Source: an uncultured Erythrobacter sp.
GTDB lineage: Bacteria; Pseudomonadota; Alphaproteobacteria; Sphingomonadales; Sphingomonadaceae
Length of the DNA: 64,000 nt
Assembly: GCA_913055155.1 (NCBI GenBank)
Contig: CAJXJR010000001.1
Coordinates: 1 to 64,000 of the forward strand
Direction of reading: 5' to 3'
The first letter of the stretch is position 1, and each line of letters opens with the position of its first letter. The notes under the pieces are model-generated. The model was not told the origin of the DNA. It did not search any database and worked only from the letters and a program-made list of their open reading frames with translations. The position numbers and the translations under genes were made by a program. Shown here one piece after another: positions 34,029 through 42,963 of this stretch.

Positions 34029-34667
34029 TCAGCTCTCGCCGGACTGCATGGCGTGACCTTCTACGGACCCTTCGGGGGCCTCGGCAGCGCCTTCCAGCGG
34101 ACGGTCCACTTCACCGGCGGAGGTGAACACGGTCGCCTGCGTCATCCCGCCACTGGCCTCCAGCCGCAAGGTGACATTGTCCATCGAACGGTTTTCCCAG
34201 AACCAACCGTGAATGCCGGTGAAGGCAGGGGTATAAATGCCGTTCATCTCCTGCGCTTCGCCCACGCTATAACTCTCGGTCATTTCCACGCCGCCTTCGA
34301 AGGGATGGGCGTGCATGTCGTAGGCCAGCGTGCCGGTGCCTTCCCAGTGGAAGGTCATCGGCTGGCCTTCGGGGATGGTGTACTTGAACTCCACCGATTC
34401 GAACGGCAGCAGCTCGTATTCCCAGACGTCGGTAACGCCTTCCGACGCCGGCAGTGGGGTGTCGGAGAGGGTGAGGACCTCCTGCGTCTCCATCCGCGCC
34501 ATGCCGCGCTCCAGTTCCATGTTGGTCGGTTCGGCAATTTCGGTCAGGCCCAGGCTCTCGCCAACGCCGGTCGGATCCCACCCGGTTTCGGCCGGAAGGA
34601 TCACGAAGACGGCGAGCGCGGCACCGGTAAGTGCGACACCGGCGGCGACATAGGGGGCTTTGCTCAT
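34029..34667 (-). CDS. Membrane-anchored periplasmic protein, HupE partner
   Basis: 212 residues with one N-terminal transmembrane anchor (AAGVALTGAALAVFVILPAE) and a periplasmic beta-rich domain: VWEYELLPFESVEFKYTIPE, MTFHWEGTGTLAYDMHAHPF, and GIHGWFWENRSM, typical of an uncharacterised transmembrane anchor protein family. Histidines in YDMHAHPF could bind a metal. Its ATG overlaps the stop of the HupE/UreJ-type gene (ATGA), so the two are made together. A chaperone or substrate-binding role for the transporter-like protein is inference. Confidence 0.7.
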   Translation of the reverse strand: MSKAPYVAAGVALTGAALAVFVILPAETGWDPTGVGESLGLTEIAEPTNMELERGMARMETQEVLTLSDTPLPASEGVTDVWEYELLPFESVEFKYTIPEGQPMTFHWEGTGTLAYDMHAHPFEGGVEMTESYSVGEAQEMNGIYTPAFTGIHGWFWENRSMDNVTLRLEASGGMTQATVFTSAGEVDRPLEGAAEAPEGSVEGHAMQSGES

Positions 34668-35374
34668 GACGAGAGGTATCCTTCTATCTGATAGGCAGTA
34701 AGCGCGACCCCCACGAGGATCAGCACGATATTGGCAGCAAAGGCGTAGCGCTTGAAGCTTTCGGTGTGGCGCCAGGCGGCGAGCAGGAAGACCACCAGTG
34801 TGAGGACCAGCACCTGCCCCAGTTCGACGCCGACATTGAACGAGATGAGATTGGTGAGGAGGCCGTTTTGCGAAGCGCCCAGGTCCAGCACCTTCGTGGC
34901 AAGCCCCAGGCCGTGGAACAGGCCGAACATCAGCACGGCGATGCGGGTATCGAAATTCCAGCCAATTTTCTGGAATCCGCCGATATTCTCCACCCCCTTG
35001 TAGATCACGGATACGCCGATGATGGCATCGACGATGTAGGCGTTCACGCCGGTGCCCAGCAATACGCCGCCGATCAGCGTGATCGAATGGCCGATGGCGA
35101 ACATCGAGACATACAGCAGCACGTCCTTCAGTCGCCGCAGGAAGAACACCACGCCAACCAGGAAGGCGATGTGATCGTAGCCGGTCACCATGTGCTTGGC
35201 GCCCAGGTACATGAAGGGAATGATTGCGGGCCCGTCTATCGTGCGCACGAAGGCCTTGTCGCCCTCAGCCACGTCGTGGGCGAGGGCTTCTGCCGGGATG
35301 GCCAGCGCGATCAGGATCAGCAGCGCCGCGGCAGGCAGGGCGGGGTGGGAGAAGAGGCGCTGCCTAGTCGGCAT
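34664..35374 (-). CDS. HupE/UreJ_2 family integral membrane protein
   Basis: 236 residues. A signal-like first helix precedes AHDVAEGDKAF, then six or so transmembrane helices with histidines at intervals: LGAKHMVTGYDHIAFLVG, SMFAIGHSITLIGG and FGLFHGLGLATKV. These three His motifs are the HupE/UreJ pattern, a family associated with nickel or cobalt uptake, though the UreJ_2 branch is uncharacterised. Coupled by ATGA to the anchor protein gene, and its N-terminus overlaps the end of the cytochrome gene at 35364 by 11 bp. Metal specificity cannot be told. Confidence 0.82.
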   Translation of the reverse strand: MPTRQRLFSHPALPAAALLILIALAIPAEALAHDVAEGDKAFVRTIDGPAIIPFMYLGAKHMVTGYDHIAFLVGVVFFLRRLKDVLLYVSMFAIGHSITLIGGVLLGTGVNAYIVDAIIGVSVIYKGVENIGGFQKIGWNFDTRIAVLMFGLFHGLGLATKVLDLGASQNGLLTNLISFNVGVELGQVLVLTLVVFLLAAWRHTESFKRYAFAANIVLILVGVALTAYQIEGYLSS

Positions 35375-35918
35375 CGCGCTCCTCGGTATATTCCTCTAGC
35401 GTCAGGTCCTCGTTCGGCCGCGGCTGGGCGACATCGTCCACCGTCACGCCTTCGGGCAGTTCCTCGGGCGGGTACATGCGGTGGCAGGCGCTGCATACCG
35501 AGTAGATGGTACCGCCCACTTCGAACACGGCTTCCGGGTCCTGCGCGATGGCAGCCTGTTGCGCGTCGGCGGAAACATCCACCAGTCCCTGCGCATAGGC
35601 ATTCCAGTCCTCGCCGCGCCCCTCGGCATAGGCAGGCGTCATCAGCATTTCACCAAGCTCGCCAAGATGCTGCGCGGCGGCGCGCACCTCTTCCCATTCG
35701 GCATCGGTCTCCGGCTGCCATTCGCGGAACACCGGCTCGCCATCCACCAGTTCGCTGGCAGACCCGACAGAGCCCCAGAAAATCTCGGCAGTGGGCTGCA
35801 TTTCCTGCGCCATCATCTGCTGCGCCGTTCCCAACGGGGGTACCTCTTCGGACTGGTTGCAGCCCGCCAGCGCCAGTGTGGCCAGGGCCCCTGCGATAAT
35901 GCGAATGTCCGTCTTCAT
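35364..35918 (-). CDS. Periplasmic cytochrome c lipoprotein, heme near the C-terminus
   Basis: 184 residues. Lipobox LALAGC at the N-terminus, then a mainly helical acidic domain. The single heme c motif CSACH lies at residues 142-146 in IYSVCSACHRMYPPEELP, close to the C-terminus, as in four-helix cytochrome c'-type proteins. An electron-transfer or gas/redox-sensing role is likely in the periplasm, tethered to a membrane by lipid. It is the first gene of a three-gene operon with the HupE-like and anchor proteins. Confidence 0.78.
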   Translation of the reverse strand: MKTDIRIIAGALATLALAGCNQSEEVPPLGTAQQMMAQEMQPTAEIFWGSVGSASELVDGEPVFREWQPETDAEWEEVRAAAQHLGELGEMLMTPAYAEGRGEDWNAYAQGLVDVSADAQQAAIAQDPEAVFEVGGTIYSVCSACHRMYPPEELPEGVTVDDVAQPRPNEDLTLEEYTEERDAD

Positions 35919-36133
35919 GCTCGCTCCTCTTCCGGCATATGGGCGCTTGATAAGCAGTCTTGCTGTCGCACAACTGACATGCTAGTGCGCCGCTTCGTTG
36001 ACAATGTCCACTTTTTTCGAGGGTCAGACCCAGTGATAAATCTGCGGTAAAGCTTGACTCTGTTAGACCACATATTGACTAGGGCCAAGTTTTCGACTTG
36101 CCCGCCAGGTGATTTTGAAGGGGTTAGAACCAC

Positions 36134-36517
36134 ATGTCCGTTTCCGTTAAGAGCTTTGGCAAGCTGGCGCTGGCAGCGCTGGGTGCTTCAACCGTCGTGA
36201 TCGGCGTTTCGGGCGCCATGGCGACCGATGTCGATCCCACGCAGCCTGCCGCAGTCGAACCGCTGACCGAAGAACAGGCCGACGCCAGCCGCACGCTGTT
36301 CAGCCAGTATGGCTGCGGCTCGTGCCATGCGCTGGCCGATGCCAACGGGTATGGTCATATCGGCCCCTCGCTGGATGGCAACGACACGCTCAGCGTCGAC
36401 TACGTGAAGACCATCGTCAGCAACGGCCAGGGCGCAATGCCCAGCTTCGGCGGCATGGTGTCCGACGAAGAGATCGAGACGCTGGCGCGCTACATCGTGG
36501 AAAAGAAGGCCGACTGA
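36134..36517 (+). CDS. Class I cytochrome c
   Basis: 127 residues with a signal peptide ending near SGAMA. The heme motif CGSCH is at 61-65 and the axial Met candidate is Met102 in GQGAMPSFGGM, with LARYIVEKK as the C-terminal helix. Small soluble periplasmic cytochrome, expected to take electrons from PQQ dehydrogenases and pass them to a terminal oxidase. AAGGGG lies 11 bases before the ATG. It ends at a terminator and stands alone on the plus strand within the minus-strand island. Confidence 0.9.
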   Translation: MSVSVKSFGKLALAALGASTVVIGVSGAMATDVDPTQPAAVEPLTEEQADASRTLFSQYGCGSCHALADANGYGHIGPSLDGNDTLSVDYVKTIVSNGQGAMPSFGGMVSDEEIETLARYIVEKKAD

Positions 36518-36544
36518 GGCTTTCATCAGCATCGAGCAGGAGAA

Positions 36545-36567
36545 GGGGGCTTCGCGGCCCCCTTTTT
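36545..36567 (+). terminator. Rho-independent terminator after cytochrome c
   Basis: Stem GGGGGC / GCCCCC (6 bp, all G-C) with loop TTCGCG, followed by TTTTT. It sits directly before the end of the convergent gene at 36572. Confidence 0.85.
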
Positions 36568-36571
36568 CGTA

Positions 36572-37567
36572 TCAGTCACCAGCCTGCTCGCGCGCGGTGC
36601 GCGAATTGGGCCCGACCTGCGCGAAGTAGTTGGTCACCCCGTCGGGATCGTTCAGCCACACGGTGGTGAGGTCGAAGCCACGCAGGCGGTTGAGCGGGGT
36701 CTCCACCGTGATCTCGCGGTGACGGGCGCGCGCGTCGACCATGGCGGCATCGCTCACCACGTACTGGATGCCCGAACTGCCGGTGTCGGCGGGCATGCCC
36801 TCGGCAATCTGGTGGAGGTAGACCGTCGTCTCGCCGTGACGATAGGGGTAGCGGGTGATGGCAAGCGCCGCACTGTCCTGCGCCGGCAGTTCATCAAGGC
36901 CCACGAAGTCGCGATAGAAAGCGCGGCTGGCCGCCATGTCGGAAACGCCGATACCCACGCCAACGCCGCCGTCGGAATGATCCAGGAAGCCTTCACCGGT
37001 GATGATCTCGATCGTCAGGCCGGCGGGATCGGTGGTCCAGCCGGTCCGCATGCCGTCGGCCAATTCGCGTAGCACGGGCGGCTCGAACCCGGCCTCCTCG
37101 AACCTCTGCACCACGACGTCCGGATCGGGATAGGTGAGGGTAAGGTAGCGGATACCCGTACCGCCGGTCCAGCCGCCCGACAGGTCGTAGCTGCGGTTGC
37201 CTTGCTGCCCTGCGGACAGCTTTACCTGCCCGCTGCCGACACCGGTCAGGATCATCTGCTGGGTGCTGGTCAGCTGGATGGGATTGAGCGAGCGCAGCGC
37301 CAGCGCCTGCGTGTAGAAGCGCACCATGTCCTCGGTCAGCTCGCGCGGGAAACGGCGGAAGACGTTTGCCGAATCCTGCACGAACAGGGCGCGGTTGTTC
37401 GCCTCCAGAGTAGCCGTGTCGAAATCCGCCAGGTCGTAGGCAAGGTCGCCGCTGGTATCGAGCAGCGCGCCTTCGGGTGTGCGCACCTGTCCGCTTTCCT
37501 GCGCGGTGGCGGTGCAGGCGGCGAGAGCCGTTGCCGCAAGGGCGATTATGGACAAGCGCATGGTCAT
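36572..37567 (-). CDS. Two-domain VOC family lipoprotein
   Basis: 331 residues with a lipobox in ALAACTATA. Two vicinal-oxygen-chelate modules are visible: GIRYLTLTYPDPDVVVQRFE with LTIEIITGEG, then VGIGVSDMAASRAFYRDFVG with TTVWLNDPDGVTNYF. Secretion as a lipoprotein is unusual for this mostly cytoplasmic fold. Possible dioxygenase, lyase or isomerase acting on a product of the neighbouring dehydrogenase; metal ligands are not certain. Its ATG overlaps the stop region of the PQQ gene at 37564 (ATGA). Confidence 0.75.
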   Translation of the reverse strand: MTMRLSIIALAATALAACTATAQESGQVRTPEGALLDTSGDLAYDLADFDTATLEANNRALFVQDSANVFRRFPRELTEDMVRFYTQALALRSLNPIQLTSTQQMILTGVGSGQVKLSAGQQGNRSYDLSGGWTGGTGIRYLTLTYPDPDVVVQRFEEAGFEPPVLRELADGMRTGWTTDPAGLTIEIITGEGFLDHSDGGVGVGIGVSDMAASRAFYRDFVGLDELPAQDSAALAITRYPYRHGETTVYLHQIAEGMPADTGSSGIQYVVSDAAMVDARARHREITVETPLNRLRGFDLTTVWLNDPDGVTNYFAQVGPNSRTAREQAGD

Positions 37568-39516
37568 TCCTCCGCCTCGGTGTCATCGGGCAGCGCCCAG
37601 ACGATCAGGCTTTCGTTGTTGAGCGGGCCATTAGGGCCCATTTGCGGCGGGCCGAAGCCCGACCCGGTGGCGAACACTGCGACGTACTGGCGCCCGTCGG
37701 CCCCGCGATAGCTGATCGGGATCGTCATGGCCGCGTAGTCGAGCTGTTCCTGCCAAACGATCTCGCCGGTGGCGGAATCGAAGGCGCGGAAAATCCCGTC
37801 GGACGTCGCACCGATGAAGACGAGGCCACCTGCCGTCGCCATCGGTCCGCCGAAAGTGTTGTTCGAGCCCGTTTCGGCCTTGTCCTCGCCCAGTTCGGGC
37901 GTGGTGCCCAGCCGGCTGGCCCAGGCGATCTCGCCGGTATTGGCATCGACCGCCACCAGCCGTCCCCACGGGGGGCGGATGCAGGGCAGGGTCACGCGGG
38001 AACCGTCCTCTGCGGTGAAAGTGGCTGAGAAGCTGGAATAGGCGCCGGGTCCGGTCAGGCTGCCGCGATCGTACAACTGCGTGCTGTCCGCCGTACCGCG
38101 GCCGTAGTCGCCATCCGGGTCACGCGCCTCGATCCAGCCGATGGAGCCGCTTTCGCTGGTGTTGACGAAGACATAGCCCGTCGCCGGGTCCACCGCGCTG
38201 CCGCCCCAGTTGGAGCCGCCATTGTGCGGCAGGTTGATGCTGGCGCGCGGGGGGTCGCCTTCCTCGTGCAGGAAGAAGGGCGTGAAGGGCCCGGCGTTGA
38301 AGAAATATCCGCCGTAGCTGTCGAGCAGGGCGTGGCAGGCGGCAACGTGTTCGGCGTTGGTGTCTTCCGCCGTTACCACGTCTTCGGGTGACCACCACAT
38401 GCGCGAAAGCGGCTCGGGGGCGACGGGAATGGGCTGGGTGGGCGAATACCATTCGCCCGGCACGTCACCGCGTGCCACCGGCATCTCGTTCACGCCGTGC
38501 ACCGGTTCGCCGGTGCGGCGGTCGAGGATGTACATCAGGCCCGGCTTGCCCGTTTCGGCCAGGGCAGGGATGGTCTCGCCGTCCAGTTCCACGTCCACCA
38601 GCACCGGCGGGGCGGGCAGGTCCCAGTCCCACAGGTCATGGTGGATGGTCTGGAAGTGCCAGCGGTATTCGCCGGTGCGCGCATCCAGCGCCAGGATGGA
38701 ATTGCCGAACAGGTTGTCGCCCGGACGATCACCGCCATAGTAGTTCGGGGATGGGCTGCCCAGGGTCATGTAGATCATGCCGGTTTCGACATCGCCGGTC
38801 ATGTACCACACCCACATGTTGTTGCCTGGCCGGTCGCGCCAGCCGTCGTCGAGCCAGGTCTCGTGCCCGATCTCGCCGGGCTGGGGCACGGTGTTGAATT
38901 CCCACAAGAGCTCGCCCGTGCGCGCGTCATAGGCCTTGGAATTGCCAAGCGGGCCGCTGGGCAGTTCGGGGGTGGAGGCGCCGATCACCAGCACGTCGCC
39001 GAAAATGCTCGGCGGATAGGAATAGCGCACCTCGAACGGCACGCGGCCGTCTTCGCCGAAGCTTTCCACGATCTCGCCGTTCGCGGCGCTGATGGCGACG
39101 ATTTCGTTGCCGCCGTTGTAATAGAGCCTTGCGGGCGTGGTCTCGTCACCCGCCCAGTACGTAACACGGCGGCGCACGGTGGTGCCTTCGATGGCATGGC
39201 GCCAGATCTCGCGGCCGGTGTGGGCTTCCAGCGCCACCACGGCATCGCCCAGCGGCAGGTACATCACCCCGTCGACCACGCTGGGCACGGTGCCCGCCAG
39301 GATGAAACCGCCGCCTTGCGGACGCAGGCGGTATTCCCAGGCGCGTTCCAGCCGGTTCACGTTATCGCGGTTTATGTCGGCAAGCGGGGCGTAGCGTTGC
39401 CCGGAATGGCTGCGGGCATAGTGCGGCCAGTCGCCGTCGGCGGGTTCCTGTTGGGCGAGGGCAGGGAGGGCGAGCGAGAGCGTCGCAGCGCCAGCCAGAA
39501 GAACGCGAAGCTTCAT
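37564..39516 (-). CDS. PQQ-dependent dehydrogenase, glucose dehydrogenase type
   Basis: 650 residues with a signal peptide (SLALPALAQQ) and no heme or transmembrane region. Quinoprotein marks: DWPHYARSHSGQRYAPL, ALEAHTGREIWRHA, ALDARTGEYRWHFQT with IHHDLWDWDLPAPP, LPCIRPPWGRLVAVD, AFDSATGEIVWQEQ and a final YRGADGRQYVAVFATG. Closest in layout to the protein at 21135. Start ATG 39516 overlaps the monooxygenase stop (TGATG). Periplasmic oxidation of a sugar, polyol or cyclic alcohol is expected. Confidence 0.88.
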   Translation of the reverse strand: MKLRVLLAGAATLSLALPALAQQEPADGDWPHYARSHSGQRYAPLADINRDNVNRLERAWEYRLRPQGGGFILAGTVPSVVDGVMYLPLGDAVVALEAHTGREIWRHAIEGTTVRRRVTYWAGDETTPARLYYNGGNEIVAISAANGEIVESFGEDGRVPFEVRYSYPPSIFGDVLVIGASTPELPSGPLGNSKAYDARTGELLWEFNTVPQPGEIGHETWLDDGWRDRPGNNMWVWYMTGDVETGMIYMTLGSPSPNYYGGDRPGDNLFGNSILALDARTGEYRWHFQTIHHDLWDWDLPAPPVLVDVELDGETIPALAETGKPGLMYILDRRTGEPVHGVNEMPVARGDVPGEWYSPTQPIPVAPEPLSRMWWSPEDVVTAEDTNAEHVAACHALLDSYGGYFFNAGPFTPFFLHEEGDPPRASINLPHNGGSNWGGSAVDPATGYVFVNTSESGSIGWIEARDPDGDYGRGTADSTQLYDRGSLTGPGAYSSFSATFTAEDGSRVTLPCIRPPWGRLVAVDANTGEIAWASRLGTTPELGEDKAETGSNNTFGGPMATAGGLVFIGATSDGIFRAFDSATGEIVWQEQLDYAAMTIPISYRGADGRQYVAVFATGSGFGPPQMGPNGPLNNESLIVWALPDDTEAEE

Positions 39517-40757
39517 CAATGGATCTGTCCCTGCCTGCCTGAAATATCGATAGCCACCCTGTCGCTGGGATCGGCATCGACCCAGCGGCTGCCGGGGCGC
39601 AGCACGTCGCCGATCACCTTGTAGGCGAACAGCATCAGCAGCGCGCCGCTTTCGGGGTTCTCGTCCAGCGCGCGGATGTGCGCCAGGTCCTGCTTGCGCT
39701 GCTGCATGTCGGTCTCCTGCAACATCCGCTTGTTCTCTGTCGCGGCGGGGGAGACGACTTCCCAGAACACCCGCCGGCGTTCGTCGGAAAAGCGGTCGAG
39801 GATCGACTCATCCTCTTCCCCCCGCAAGACCGCGCCCAGCACGTCTGCCAGCACCACGCCGGTCCAAACGCCCGAAGTCAGGCCCAGCCCGCCGCAGGGG
39901 TTGGTGGCGTGCGCGGCATCACCTGCCAGCAGCACATGGCCCTTGCGCAAGGTCTCGCCCGCGCGCTGATGCAGCATGTAGGGGCTGGCGGAGACGATCT
40001 CGTAGTCCTTCCTTCCCTGCATGAACCATTCGTAGCGCTGGTGGATGCGGTCTTCGTAGCCGTCCAGCGGCAGCGAAGCATCTTCCATGTAGGTGCACCG
40101 CCACAGGCCGTCGCGATCGAGCTGCGCGATCACTGCCATGTTTACAGGGTCGCAGACGAAGTTTGCCTGCTGGTAGCCCAGTTCCTGGAAAGGGAACTTC
40201 ACGTTGGTTGCGACGAAGCGTTCAGGCCAGGTGTGGCCTTCGAATTCGATCCCCGCCAGCTTGCGCACAGTGCTGCGCGCGCCGTCGCAGCCGATCAGCC
40301 ATCTGGCTCGGAAATCCTGCCCGCCTGCCGTCACGGTCACGCCTTCGCCGTCATCGGCAATGGCTGTCACCTCGTGGTCGAACAGCACCTCCACGCCCAG
40401 CTTCTGCGCATGTTCCATCGCCACGCGCGCCACGTCGTGTTGGCCCGCGTGCAGCTGGTAGTCGAACGGAATGCCTTCAACCGGCTGCGTTACGACGACG
40501 GAGTGATAGCCGAATTCGGGGATATGCGTGCCGAAGGTCTTGTTGGTGAACCCGATTTCCAACAGCTCGTCCAGCAGCCCCAGCTCTTCCAGGATGATGA
40601 GCGTGGAAGGGAAATAGACCGCCGCGCGCGGGCTGTTGATGATGTGGGGTTCCTTTTCCAGCACGCGCACGCTGGCGCCAGCCTGCGCCAGGGTGAGTGC
40701 GGTGAGCATGCCGACGGGGCCGGCGCCCACGATGATGACATCGGTCTCGTCCATCAT
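39516..40757 (-). CDS. FAD-dependent monooxygenase (PHBH-like)
   Basis: 413 residues, cytoplasmic. The dinucleotide-binding start is DVIIVGAGPVGMLTALTLAQ, followed by the DG motif in GCDGARSTVRKLAG and the FAD ribityl GD motif HVLLAGDAAHATNPCGGLG. This is the p-hydroxybenzoate-hydroxylase fold, whose members hydroxylate aromatic or polyketide-like rings with NAD(P)H and O2. Its presence among periplasmic dehydrogenases points to an aromatic or ring-containing substrate. It is coupled to the PQQ gene upstream by ATGA (40757/40754) and to the next by TGATG. Confidence 0.88.
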   Translation of the reverse strand: MMDETDVIIVGAGPVGMLTALTLAQAGASVRVLEKEPHIINSPRAAVYFPSTLIILEELGLLDELLEIGFTNKTFGTHIPEFGYHSVVVTQPVEGIPFDYQLHAGQHDVARVAMEHAQKLGVEVLFDHEVTAIADDGEGVTVTAGGQDFRARWLIGCDGARSTVRKLAGIEFEGHTWPERFVATNVKFPFQELGYQQANFVCDPVNMAVIAQLDRDGLWRCTYMEDASLPLDGYEDRIHQRYEWFMQGRKDYEIVSASPYMLHQRAGETLRKGHVLLAGDAAHATNPCGGLGLTSGVWTGVVLADVLGAVLRGEEDESILDRFSDERRRVFWEVVSPAATENKRMLQETDMQQRKQDLAHIRALDENPESGALLMLFAYKVIGDVLRPGSRWVDADPSDRVAIDISGRQGQIH

Positions 40758-42868
40758 TCGGCTTCCTCTTCGGCAGCGCGCGCGGCGGCTTCGCTCAGCA
40801 CATAGGCGCGCACGGCTTCGCTTTGTTCGGCGGTGATCCACGGCGCGAAGGAGATCATGCCGTTGTCTGCCAGCACGCCTTCCATCACCACGCTGTTCCA
40901 CGCATCGGCATCGGTAGCATAGACGCTGCGCAGCAGGTTCGGGTTGACCGGGCCGTTATGGCAGATGGTGCAGAAACCCAGGTAGGTCTGCTGCCCCATG
41001 GCAATGGTCTGCGCACTGAATTCCTCATCAGTGGAGACATAGGGCGGCAGCTGCTGCGGCGGCAGGTCTTCGTACACGCCTTCGCCGTCCAGCTTGAACA
41101 CGAACAACATGCCGTTGGGCGGCGGGCGGCGCATCCAGTCGGCCTGTGTGGCCATGCCCATGGAACCGCCATAGCCGGCCATTACTGCGACGTACTGTTC
41201 ACCATCCACGGCGTAGGAGATGGCGCCCGCCACGATGCCGCGATCGGTGTTGAAGCTCCACAGCGGGGTCCCGTCTTCGGCGTTGTAGGCGTTGAAGCTG
41301 CCATCGGGCAGGCCCTGGAACACCAGGTTGCCTGCCGTTGCCAGCGTGCCGCCGTTCCACGGGAACTCGCGCTCGATGGTCCAGCGCGCTTCCTGCGCCA
41401 CCGGGTCCCACGCCACCAGTTCGCCTTTGGTGATGGAGGTGAGATAGGCGCGGCGTGCTTCGGGCGTGTCGCCCGGCACCAGCCCGGCAGGCGGGGTGAG
41501 GAAGATCACGCCGGTATTCCAGCGCCCGATATTCCGGGTGTAGTTCACATCGTCCATGTAGGCCGATGGCGGCTGCATTGCGGGGATGTAGACCAGTCCC
41601 GTCTGCGGCGAATAGCTCATCGGGTGATAGGCGTGCGCACCGATGCCGCTGGGGGTAACGAGGTAGGGCGCGTTCTCGTAGCGCGCCTCGGGAATTTCCA
41701 CCGGGCGACCGGTCTCCAGGTCGATCCGTTCGGCCCAGTTCTGCATGGCATAGGGTTCGGCAGAGATCAGCGTGCCGTCACGCCGGTCGATCACGTAGAA
41801 AAACGCGTTCTTGGGCGCCTGCATCACGACCGGCACCGTCTCGCCGTCGATCTCGCGGTCGGTCAGGATCATCTGCTGGGTGGCGGTATAGTCCCAGGTC
41901 TCACCGGGATTGAGCTGGTAGTGCCAGTTGTAGGCACCCGTGTCCGGGTTCAGCGAGAGGATGGAGGCAAGGAACAGGTTGTCGCCTTCGCCGTTGCTGC
42001 GCGCGCGGTGGTTCCAGGGGGCGCCGTTGCCCACCCCCACCAGCAACTGGTCCAGCTCGGCGTCGTAGACGACCGAATCCCAGACGGTGCCTCCGCCGCC
42101 CATCTCCCACCATTCGCCGGACCAGGTGTCGGTGGCGAATTCCTCGAACACGGCATCCGAAGCGGCACCATCGGGGCCGTCCGCCGGGTTGCCCGGCACC
42201 GTGTAGAAGCGCCACACCAGTTCGCCGGTATCGGCGTCGTAGGCAGAGATATATCCGCGCACGCCCAGCTCCGCGCCGGAGTTGCCGATTATCACCTTGT
42301 CGCGCACCACGCGCGGCGCCATCGTAATGGTATAGGGCTGGCTCTGGTCGACAGTCACGACGTCCCACAGTTCCTCGCCCGTGGCGGCATCCAGCGCCAC
42401 CAGCCGCCCGTCGATGGTGCCGACGAAGACCTTGCCTTCCCATACCGCCACGCCGCGGTTGACCACGTCGCAGCAGGTGTGCGCGCCTTTGGCGCCGTCC
42501 ACTTCGGGATCGTAGAACCACAGCTGTTCGCCGGTGGCGGCATCCAGCGCCATCACCTTCGACCAGGCGGTGGAAACGTACATTACCCCGTCGACCACGA
42601 TCGGCGTCGCTTCCTGCCCGCGCTTGGTGTCGAACTCCACCGTGTAGGCGAGGGCGAGGCGGTCGATGGTGTCGGTGTTGATCTGGTCCAGCGGGCTGAA
42701 GCGGTCCTCGCTGTAGGTCCGTCCGTGGGCCAGCCAGTTGTCGGGATCGCTGTCGGCGTTCAGCAGCCGTTCCTGCGTGACATTGCCCGCCGGGGTGTCG
42801 CTGCATGCGGCGGCGGTGAGGGCCAGGCTCACGGCGGTAAGCGCAACAAGGAAACGCCTTGCGATCAT
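40754..42868 (-). CDS. PQQ alcohol dehydrogenase with C-terminal cytochrome c (quinohemoprotein)
   Basis: 704 residues. Signal/lipobox LTAAACSDT. Classical methanol/ethanol dehydrogenase propeller with the vicinal cysteines in HTCCDVVNRG (132-133), SNGEGDNLFLASI, and the active-site GETWDYTATQQ, where the position after WDY is Thr rather than the extra Asp of lanthanide enzymes, so Ca2+ is expected. Heme motif CTICH at 633-637 with a Met candidate at 672. This is the type II quinohemoprotein ADH layout: alcohol to aldehyde in the periplasm with internal electron transfer. It is the first gene of the VOC/PQQ/monooxygenase operon. Confidence 0.93.
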   Translation of the reverse strand: MIARRFLVALTAVSLALTAAACSDTPAGNVTQERLLNADSDPDNWLAHGRTYSEDRFSPLDQINTDTIDRLALAYTVEFDTKRGQEATPIVVDGVMYVSTAWSKVMALDAATGEQLWFYDPEVDGAKGAHTCCDVVNRGVAVWEGKVFVGTIDGRLVALDAATGEELWDVVTVDQSQPYTITMAPRVVRDKVIIGNSGAELGVRGYISAYDADTGELVWRFYTVPGNPADGPDGAASDAVFEEFATDTWSGEWWEMGGGGTVWDSVVYDAELDQLLVGVGNGAPWNHRARSNGEGDNLFLASILSLNPDTGAYNWHYQLNPGETWDYTATQQMILTDREIDGETVPVVMQAPKNAFFYVIDRRDGTLISAEPYAMQNWAERIDLETGRPVEIPEARYENAPYLVTPSGIGAHAYHPMSYSPQTGLVYIPAMQPPSAYMDDVNYTRNIGRWNTGVIFLTPPAGLVPGDTPEARRAYLTSITKGELVAWDPVAQEARWTIEREFPWNGGTLATAGNLVFQGLPDGSFNAYNAEDGTPLWSFNTDRGIVAGAISYAVDGEQYVAVMAGYGGSMGMATQADWMRRPPPNGMLFVFKLDGEGVYEDLPPQQLPPYVSTDEEFSAQTIAMGQQTYLGFCTICHNGPVNPNLLRSVYATDADAWNSVVMEGVLADNGMISFAPWITAEQSEAVRAYVLSEAAARAAEEEAE

Positions 42869-42963
42869 TGATGAATATCCTCCCCATGCGCGCCCTTGTG
42901 CGGCGCGTCATCCTCCGGACGGGAAGACTATTGCGGAAGGCCGCCCGAGTCCATCGGGCAAAG

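Noticed and set aside
24757-42868. Lanthanide-dependent (XoxF-like) PQQ enzymes, because of WDxD in several proteins
   Set aside because: WDxD is standard in glucose-dehydrogenase relatives; the methanol/ethanol-type protein at 40754 reads WDYT and lacks the extra Asp.
40823-42871. A 680-codon plus-strand frame opposite the quinohemoprotein gene
   Set aside because: His- and Val-rich shadow with no domain motifs; the minus strand carries the vicinal Cys, WDY and CTICH motifs.
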